Positions 56,348 to 64,000 of a stretch of 64,000 nt of DNA are shown here, piece after piece. The notes beneath the pieces were generated by a model that searched no databases, was not told where the DNA came from, and saw only the letters and a program-made list of their open reading frames with translations. Within the stretch, counting starts at the first letter, position 1; each line of letters starts with the position of its first letter. This stretch comes from Sinohyriopsis cumingii (lineage: Eukaryota > Mollusca > Bivalvia > Unionida > Unionidae). A program made the translations under genes and the position numbers. The stretch is taken from positions 5,667,501 through 5,731,500 of the forward strand of contig JAPYKE020000037.1 of the NCBI GenBank assembly GCA_028554795.2. The letters are read 5' to 3'.

Positions 56348-57026
56348 TAGATAGATGCTGAAAACGGTGCATATTCAGAACGTTTCCAAAAAGTACGAGC
56401 TAAACAAGTTCTTGGTCAGGAGAAAGAAGAATTAAATATGCAAAAAAAAAAAAAAAATAAACACTTGACGTTAAAACAAATACTTCTGACTCTTAAATGT
56501 TATAGCCACTAGAGGCAATTTACTCCAAGAGATATAACAGCACAACGTTGAGCAGATCTAGTAGACAAGCTGGTTCTCGTACCTATCGCATAGCTAATCT
56601 GTACGTTTTGATCTAATTCTAAGTTGTCAGCAATTGATGGAAACACTGCCTGAAGAGAGAATAACGCCATCAAACGATTTTATAAATAAGTTTATCTTCA
56701 AGCTAAATTAATGCCATTATCCCCACTTTCATTGATCGTTAAGTTAATTCCTTTAGTCGAACTAATTGAAAGATTTGGGCTCGGTATGTGTATGCATATT
56801 AAGCAACGTTTTTCTTCCCAACGGTATGTGCCTGAATCTGGGGCCTTGCTAGTAGATATGATGGGTAATATAGTAGTTGAGCACAGTCTGATAGTTCGTT
56901 TCCAACAATGTGTTCAATTATCGATTGCCTTTAATACCATATTAAACGATTTAGCCTAGTGAGTTAGGCTGATCACGTAACCCCATACATCTCGATGTAC
57001 ACATGATTGTATTGTGTTTCATAAAG

Positions 57027-57137
57027 GTACTGCCTGGAATGGTTTGTCAGTTCATGTATTGCACGCATCCAACGACATTAAAATGCATGGATATATATTT
57101 CAATGCAGCTCCTGGAACCAAGTGTGGAATAAACATG
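57027..57137 (+). CDS. duplicate of M12B exon 13
   Basis: Identical to exon 13 with both splice sites, inside the right copy of the direct repeat. Exon 12 could splice to either copy; using this one would remove the LINE as intron. Confidence 0.8.
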
Positions 57138-57509
57138 GTAATTGTTGTCTGTGTCTCTATGTGTCTCTCTTTCTCTCTCTCTGTCTCTATCTATATATAT
57201 TTCTCTCTCTGGCTGTCTTCCTCTCTCTGCTAAGAATTATAAAGAGCATCATGGTTGGATTTCTAGGCTGAAAGAACCTTATTAATCAGATGACAGTTCG
57301 TAAGAAATGGCTATGACTTAAGCAACGTCTTTTATTATAATTAAATTATATTTGGTTTTATAAGAAGCCATTTAATATCTAACTTGCAAAGGAATCAAAT
57401 TAAGAAGCAGGTTTTTATATTGCTTCGAAACCTAACGATTAGCTTACTATTATTTTCAAATATGCACAAATTATCACTTCTTAAATATTTATTTTCTCTT
57501 TTTGTGCAG

Positions 57510-57551
57510 TGGTGTCAAAAGGGATTGTGTGTTAAGAAAGGTCTGAAATAA
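57510..57551 (+). CDS. duplicate of M12B exon 14 with stop
   Basis: Identical to exon 14, including TAA followed by GTGAGT. This copy keeps the presumed native 3' flank, so it may be the one leading to the original 3' UTR and poly(A) site. Confidence 0.8.
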   Translation, partial: WCQKGLCVKKGLK

Positions 57552-57585
57552 GTGAGTACATCCTTTAAGTTTGTATGCAATGTTG

Positions 57586-58350
57586 CAAACGTTTGTACGC
57601 CGGATTCGTGGCTATAAAGATGCATAATACAATCCAGTTCTAATCAAGAGCGGTCGGTAGTCACGGTGTTTCCTTTGTGTTGGCATTCCAGCTGCCTATA
57701 TACCTTGTGCTTATATGGATGGTACGATAAATACAAAACAATGCAAAAAGTACACTTCAGATTTGTTTAATGATAAAACTTGAAGCTTTAATTCATTTAT
57801 TGCAATACATTAAAATTTAAAGTCCATTTGATTATTAGTTTACTATAATGTTCTTAATGAGAATGGCGTTGAATGTGATGGTGACGACAAGATGATAATT
57901 AGTATATGCATTTGAATAATTAATATTTAGCAAAGCAAAATTAACTAAGTTGCTTCGAGGTGACAGTAAATTAAATCAGTCCCTTGTATTTTCTAGGTCC
58001 ATACCGCAGTCATCCAAATCCATCCAAATATGAAACTGTTCTGGGCTTCCGAGTTGCATGACAGGATATTAAAACTTCTTTTTTATTTTGTCACTGACAA
58101 GTTATGTCAGATCGACTGTATGAATTCCGTATATTTATCTCAGTATATTACTTAAAACATTACACCTTTCAATGTCTTACATTTCACTCAACAAGGTATT
58201 CTTACATAATCCAGTATACATTGCTGAAACACAAGTCCCAATGGGGAAAATACTATTAAATCTGTATGTTTATGTATCTATTCTATACCTATCCATCTCC
58301 CCTTTCTTGAACTTTACGTTATCTATGCCATTTTGCCATTCTACTGCAGT
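57586..58350. other. 3' flank of the metalloprotease gene, nothing recognised
   Basis: AT-rich. May hold 3'-UTR exons of the metalloprotease, but none can be shown. Confidence 0.5.
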
Positions 58351-58356
58351 TGTCAG

Positions 58357-58855
58357 TTTTTCTAGCGTAATAGATCCAACTTGGTGATTATATGCTTATA
58401 CATTCAGGCTGTTTTTGCGGAATGGATACAAGATGGTATTAAGGTCATGTTGCCTAGTGTAATGGATCCAGCATGATTACTTTGCTGATAGTTTGTCTAA
58501 CGTGATATATTAGATATCATGATTACTTCGCTCTTACAGTCATATTGTCTAGCGTAATAAGTGCAATATGTCAATTACTTCGCTATTACGGCCGTATTGC
58601 CTAGCGTAATGGATGCAATATGGTGATTAATTTGCAGTAACGGTGGTCATGCTTAGTGTAATAAATACAATATTGTATTACTTCGCTATTAAAGTCATGT
58701 TGCCTAGTGAAATGGATGCTGTACGATGAATAAATCGCTGATTCATCCATGTTGTTTAGTGTAATGGCTCCAACAAGGTGATTGCTTTGCTCATAAAGTA
58801 AATTTGTCTAGTGCAATGTATCTGACACGGTAATTACTTTACGGATACATTCTTG
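58357..58855 (+). repeat. degenerate 52-bp satellite, about nine units
   Basis: Units of 43-53 bp share TTG(C/T)CTAG(C/T)GTAATGGAT and a following GATTACTT(C/T)GCT(A/C)TTA; unit starts at about 58,357, 58,450, 58,494, 58,547, 58,598, 58,651, 58,701, 58,753 and 58,805. Units differ by 20-30 percent by eye. Confidence 0.8.
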
Positions 58856-59059
58856 ACAAACATAGATGTGTTTGCATCAGGTCTTAACCACCTAAATAAC
58901 GACAGTTTCCCAGTTGGACAGGACAGAACTTAAATGACTTTTCATTCAGTAGGCGCGATTTATTTGACACATTTTCTTCCAAGAAAACAAACTCAGTTGG
59001 GTTGTTTGCATTCATTATTTCAGAATTTGATCTCGAAACGTTTATATGTATACATATAT

Positions 59060-59124
59060 ACATGCATGCATACATACATACATACATACATACGGTACTT
59101 ACATACGGTACATACATACATACA

Positions 59125-59153
<29 letters not shown>
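59060..59153. repeat. (CATA)n microsatellite
   Basis: Two CATA blocks separated by CATACGGTA-type interruptions that are themselves repeated (near 59,091 and 59,104). It is the same motif as the LINE target. Confidence 0.97.
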
Positions 59154-59155
<2 letters not shown>

Positions 59156-62100
59156 CTTATTTGAAACATACAAGATTTTGTTGTCATTTTTTTATACTTT
59201 CTACCACACAGTATATATGTTCAGAGAAAATCATTGACTTGGGCGAATGGACAATATGTGGTATTCATTTTTAATCTAGTCTGATATCTTGTATATTTCT
59301 TTGCTTCTTTGTCATGAAAAATGCCTCGTACAAAAACCAAATCACTTCTCTTGTATTGTTGTGCCCTGCTATTTTTCTTGAAAAGACTATAATGTTTAAA
59401 CGGCTTTTTGTTGTATGGTATTAAAATACATAGCCTCTTTACCATTATCGTTTGTATCAACTTAGTGTAGCAATGCAAGCATTGTTATAAATAGGGCATA
59501 TATGCCAATTATACCAATATCCAAATAGCGTGAAATGCCATTAATAACTTCATTTCTAACAGGTGAAAACGTGAGTCATCACCCTTGCAATACAATTCAA
59601 GAGTATGGCCTACATTCCAGTCAAAGAGAAAGATGTATCATAAACAAAGAACTTATAATTGTTGCTGAAAATTCTCGTTTGGTATTTTTGCAAGCTTTTT
59701 TAAAATAATATATTTTGAAGAAACATTCGTGAAATTAAAGAAAGGTAGTTTAGCTATTATTAGTTCGTTTGTCTGTGACAAAAGTAATTAGATATATATC
59801 AGGATGAGAAAAGATAAAATTTGGTTGACTAATGGGAGTGCCATGTGAAGACGCGATTCGTCGATCTAAAGTGTCTTTCTAGACTGACATTGTCAACCGA
59901 TACAGTAAACTATAGTCTTGTTACTTTGTTTGTTGCAAAAGGTTGTGAAAAACAATATAAGGAATTACATTCGGAGAGCTGTCTAAGAGAGCTGTAACAT
60001 TTTGTATATATGGAAGCTGGAAAATTAAGATTTATACTTTTATGTATCGATTTGTCCAAAAGTACTCAATATTAAATATCAACAAGAAAATCTTTAGACA
60101 AGTCAGACAATAGAAAAAGAAAAACGTTCAGTATGCATTATGTTCAATTCATCATATTTCGTGGACATGATTTAAATAGCTTATGATTGTAGGAGGTAAT
60201 CATTAATGCCCCTGCGTAAAACTAAGACCTATGCTTTTGCAGTTCTGGGAGTTAAATTATGCTCAAAACTATTTGTCATGAAATTCATAGTTATTAAATA
60301 ATTGCTTTGAAATAAGGGAAAGTCTAACATTTCTTAAGATATATAGTCACATTTTATCTTCGAAGACGAACGTTTTGAACTCTGCCATGCACTCTAGGAA
60401 GTATAATCAGTGAGGTATATTTAAGAAATACATTATGTGTTTTTTGTGTTAATTAAAATGTACATATTTGTATTCGGGTAATTCGTAAGTACTGCTTGAA
60501 AGTCTAGTAAATCTTATAATGACAACTGCAACGACTCCCAAACCAGATCAAATTTATGAACAATAATTAAAAACAGCTCGAGGTATCACAATGCATGAAG
60601 CATTCAAATCTCAAATTAGTCATACGGCTCAAAGAAGATAATGACCAATACAGTTACTGCTAACAAAGTATATTTTGTCAGTCTGTTGATAACATGTGAA
60701 GAACATTTTCACTGCCGAGAGCATCTTTGTGTCATCTTAAATGATTGACAAACGTTGGTCATTAAGATTTCTTACATACGTAATACTAAATTTTGAGAGA
60801 AAATTTAAAAAGAATTCAATAAATATTTAACAATGTTCAGTTGATCTTTATACCAAGGTCATATACGAGCAAATGAAAACAATTCCCGTACAAAGGTATC
60901 GTTGACTAAGCTTAAGTATAAATATATGACGAGGAATATACATATAGTAGTACATCGTGTGAGTGATGTCCTCTCAATATAAGCTTAACTGTCAAAAGAC
61001 TAAAACAAAAAAAATGAAACACATCCAAAAAAGTTATAACGAAAACGTAACAGAAACCAATCCTCCAAACACTCAGTTTGATAAAACCAAATACGTTTGT
61101 TTCGTACGTCTTTAGCTGGAAAACATCATTTTGAAATCAGTTTCAATTTGTTTGATCCACTCTGAGCATCTGTAGTAGAACTGTATAACAGTGTATTATC
61201 GCCTAACATTTGGAATTGGTTTTCATAAAACCAAAGCAGAACAAGGCTTTACGTTTAAATAACTTAATTAGGGATCAAAGAGAACTCAGTCTATTTACCT
61301 ATATATGATTTTTATTTGAAAGAAAAGGCACAGAAAAATATTATGAACTATTCAGTCATCAGACTACTGAGATAAATAAAAAAACATGTAAAATGGTTTA
61401 AATATAATTTTTAAATGCAAGTCAGTTTTCGCATAGAGATACATGCTAACTGGACCCAGACAATACTTTAATTTATACAGGCAGTTCTATCATTTACACA
61501 ATGTAAGACCAATACAAAGAACATCGAAGTCGTTAATGGAAAGGATTTGTATTTTGTGTAATACCTGTGTACCAGCTGGTAAACATCATGTATTAATATA
61601 AGTGGACGGTGCGCTGTACATGCATACGAGTATTAAGGAAGATGACATATTTGTGTTTTAAGCGATGACAAAGATTTAAAACGTGGCATTGCCAAAGAAA
61701 ACATTGAAATGGCGCATTAACTCAAGAAGCAGGTAATGGTGATCAACGTGTGAAGTTGCGTTCATAAAAGACTTCAATTGATATTGAAAAGCAGCCAAAT
61801 AAATCACAGGTTAAATCAAACGCAAACAATGATACTTCACAAAGAAATACAATCAAACTGTTAAGCATAATATATGGATTTGAAATACATCTCATTAAGC
61901 ACAGATACAGATGTGAAAGACTGAGTGTTAGTCTACGATAGTTTCAACATTAAAAGATGATTTTAATAGTGTAAGTGGTAATGTAGTCGTGGAGACATTT
62001 TGACTTATCACAATTGTTTAGAAAAATATTCAAACAAATATCTCTTCACCGCTAATGACAAAACGTATACCATGTAAATTTTCGGCATGTCCAAAATCTT

Positions 62101-62636
62101 CCATCCGAGAAATTATCCCCAAACGTATTCTGCATCACTTGATAGTGAATAGATTATAAACAGTATACGGAAAAAGAAAATTTCAGTACAGCTATTTAAT
62201 CTAAGGAGATAAAAATAATCTGAACTTAAAATGTTATCTTAGTGAGGGATATGAAAGAAATACGAATATGATAAGGTGTGCAAAACCATTGCAATTACAC
62301 TGATTAGCATAGCAGATCGAACATTCAACAAAGAATTACATGTTTATGTGAAAATCTATTTAATGGAGGCCCGCTTTATTTGCACATAACAATGGAGTTT
62401 CAATTTTAAAACTAAAAAAATAATTAACTTTACTATGTATCTTTACGGAAGCAGATACTTAACTGCATTTAAAGATGCCAGAGATATAACAAACAGTGTC
62501 TAACAAATGTACCAAATGGATGACCAAAGTCTTAAAGTAATACCGTCTAATCTCAGAGCAATATAATGTACTAAAAATGCGGATATACTTTCGGTGATGA
62601 TAACAAGATTGAGTACAAATTAATTGCTCAGCACCT
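59154..62636. other. intergenic, no gene recognised
   Basis: 3.5 kb AT-rich DNA. No ORF over 90 codons, no repeat that recurs in the window, no splice-framed coding segment that I could support. Confidence 0.6.
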
Positions 62637-62638
62637 GA

Positions 62639-62907
62639 GCAGCAGGGGGGGGGGCGAATCCGACATTTTGTCCAAACGTTATTTGGCTTAATTGTTACTT
62701 TCTGCACTCAGCGGATCCGGTGTCGTCAGCGCCTGGTAAAAAAAAAGCGACGTCGTCGTCGTTGTCATCGTCGAGGGGCCAAATCGACAATTGTCCGGAA
62801 CGTCATTTGGTTTAATTAATACCTTCTGCGCGCCGATCCTAGCGTCGTCAGCGTCCGGTAAGCACATCGACGTCGTCGTCGATGTCATCGCCCCCCCCCC
62901 CTGCTGC
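62639..62907. repeat. GC-rich inverted repeat enclosing a 124-bp direct duplication
   Basis: GCAGCA plus ten G (62,639-62,654) faces its perfect complement at 62,891-62,907. Between them are two diverged direct repeats with 124-bp period (starting 62,662 and 62,786). Each holds an ATTTGG(C/T)TTAATT motif, GTCGTCAGCG and a CGACGTCGTCGTCG triplet run. The right arm overlaps the stop codon of the minus-strand ORF. Composition is CpG-rich, unlike everything to its left. Confidence 0.9.
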
Positions 62908-64000
62908 TATGATCTTACAAACAGAGTGATCACTAACTCCTCCTCTTGTAAATCAATTAGGTTATTTGACTGATCGGTAATTCTAAAATTAATTCTCGTT
63001 AAAAACCGATTATGGCATCGCATATAGACCGGATTAATCGGACTCTCAACGATTAAAAATCCCGGAGGGGCTGTTGGTGAAAACGAATAAAGGATATATC
63101 CCTGTTGAGCTTGATTTGATTGCTTGGTATCCACCTGGTAACTCCCTTCAATAACATCACACACTAGATTAATCGCTATCACCGATGCGATATTTACGTT
63201 GTACGGGGCAATATGCCTACCACCATCTCCGTTATCGTGTTTGAGGATATAAGTTGATGAATCGAGAAAATCATTAAGAGACTTTCTTAGTTCTGGCGCG
63301 TTGTATCCTGGAAACTTGAAATCGGGTAAATCGGCTTCTGTGATATTATACTCGGTTAGGAATTTTTGTTTACTACCATCGCTGTTATCGGATATTATTT
63401 TAACGACTCGTTCATTGATATATTCCATGTCTGATATAAGTTGATTTAACACCTCAACGTGTTTTCGTTCTTTTGTTTCCCGTAGCTGTTCTAGTTGTAA
63501 TTGGTAATAATGATTGATCTCGGCAAACATATCAGTGATATCACTTAAAATAAATGTTAATATGGCGACCGATTCAGTAGTTTTCTTATGCTGAAAATAC
63601 CACTGCATGATATTCCTGTGTTGAAATAAAAACCAACTGGGTGATAACGTGTTTTTTATAATAGATAAATTATCTAGATACCGGGGGGTAATTTCATGAT
63701 ACGATTGCTCATTCGTGTGCAAGTCCGCGGGTGGATTCTTAGGCCATCCTAGTATGGTTCTTATTGAACTGTTATAAATATCAACCATATACCCCGGTGT
63801 GCTTATTTCAATCGTCGACGATAACGTCGGTTCATGAACCGTAATAGCGATTTTTGATTCTTTTCCTGTGATCGATTTTATCCTGCGCTGAAATTCTCCA
63901 TTGATTTGTTCTATTTGGTATGACCCAGTTGGTATTGTAACCTCATTCCAGTCTGGGGTCCCATCGGGCTTATTTGTCCACGCAAAAACCAGCGAGTTAT
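62907..64000 (-). CDS. probable Polinton/Maverick-type virion protein, partial
   Basis: The - strand frame is open from the window edge to TAG at 62,907-62,909, at least 364 codons. An internal ATG at 63,786 exists, but the frame continues without stop upstream, so the true start lies outside. The far upstream part has GSYQIEQINGEFQ-like text. The C-terminal part has PPGFLIVESPINPVYM and then FRITDQSNNLIDLQEEE, the closing pattern of a metazoan family linked to Polinton/adintovirus-like elements as a minor capsid component. That link is from memory of the family and not certain. The middle is helical and charged (residues around 100-200 of the visible part), and may be coiled coil. It is uninterrupted, so the element is fairly young. 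Alternative: host gene of unknown function. Confidence 0.45.
   Translation of the reverse strand, partial: NSLVFAWTNKPDGTPDWNEVTIPTGSYQIEQINGEFQRRIKSITGKESKIAITVHEPTLSSTIEISTPGYMVDIYNSSIRTILGWPKNPPADLHTNEQSYHEITPRYLDNLSIIKNTLSPSWFLFQHRNIMQWYFQHKKTTESVAILTFILSDITDMFAEINHYYQLQLEQLRETKERKHVEVLNQLISDMEYINERVVKIISDNSDGSKQKFLTEYNITEADLPDFKFPGYNAPELRKSLNDFLDSSTYILKHDNGDGGRHIAPYNVNIASVIAINLVCDVIEGSYQVDTKQSNQAQQGYILYSFSPTAPPGFLIVESPINPVYMRCHNRFLTRINFRITDQSNNLIDLQEEELVITLFVRS

Overview
The window looks like AT-rich nuclear DNA of a lophotrochozoan, most likely a mollusc. The evidence is intron-rich coding sequence with GT/AG junctions, many (TA)n arrays, tRNA-headed SINEs of molluscan style and three different non-LTR retrotransposons. 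I see no bacterial operons, CRISPR arrays or genuine tRNA/rRNA genes. Species cannot be decided from sequence alone.

The backbone is one gene on the + strand (15,925-47,313). I reconstruct it as 14 exons whose splice phases all agree, giving an open frame of 568 codons plus stop. It encodes a secreted M12B (reprolysin/ADAM-ADAMTS type) zinc metalloprotease: signal peptide, propeptide, catalytic domain with the HExxHxxGxxHD zinc site split across exons 10/11, IMSP Met-turn, and a short ADAMTS-like cysteine-rich tail with no thrombospondin repeats.

Positions 1 to about 4,560 are an inverted, diverged copy of about 15,000-20,240, so a second M12B gene lies head-to-head on the - strand. Its exon 1 is intact but its exon 2 has a 1-nt insertion and an early stop. 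The 10.4-kb spacer between the arms holds a decayed RNase H-bearing LINE (about 6.2-12.3 kb).

Intron 3 carries a tandem multiplication that includes a broken copy of exon 4. Intron 7 holds a minus-strand RTE-like LINE fossil plus SINEs. Intron 9 holds a possible hammerhead-ribozyme-like motif. Intron 12 carries SINE copies.

The most striking structure is at 44.5-57.6 kb. A young LINE (47,348-54,839; ORF2 intact, ORF1 broken only by one TGA) sits exactly between two nearly identical direct repeats of about 2.73 kb. The repeats contain the last two exons of the metalloprotease gene. The layout is that of a target-site duplication of extraordinary length, and the LINE 3' end sits in a (CATA)n microsatellite.

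Downstream there is a 52-bp satellite (58.4-58.9 kb) and about 3.8 kb of unrecognised AT-rich DNA. At the right edge is a GC-richer block: a GC-rich inverted-repeat/direct-repeat cassette, then a long minus-strand ORF running off the window, which I tentatively assign to a Polinton/Maverick-type virion protein family.
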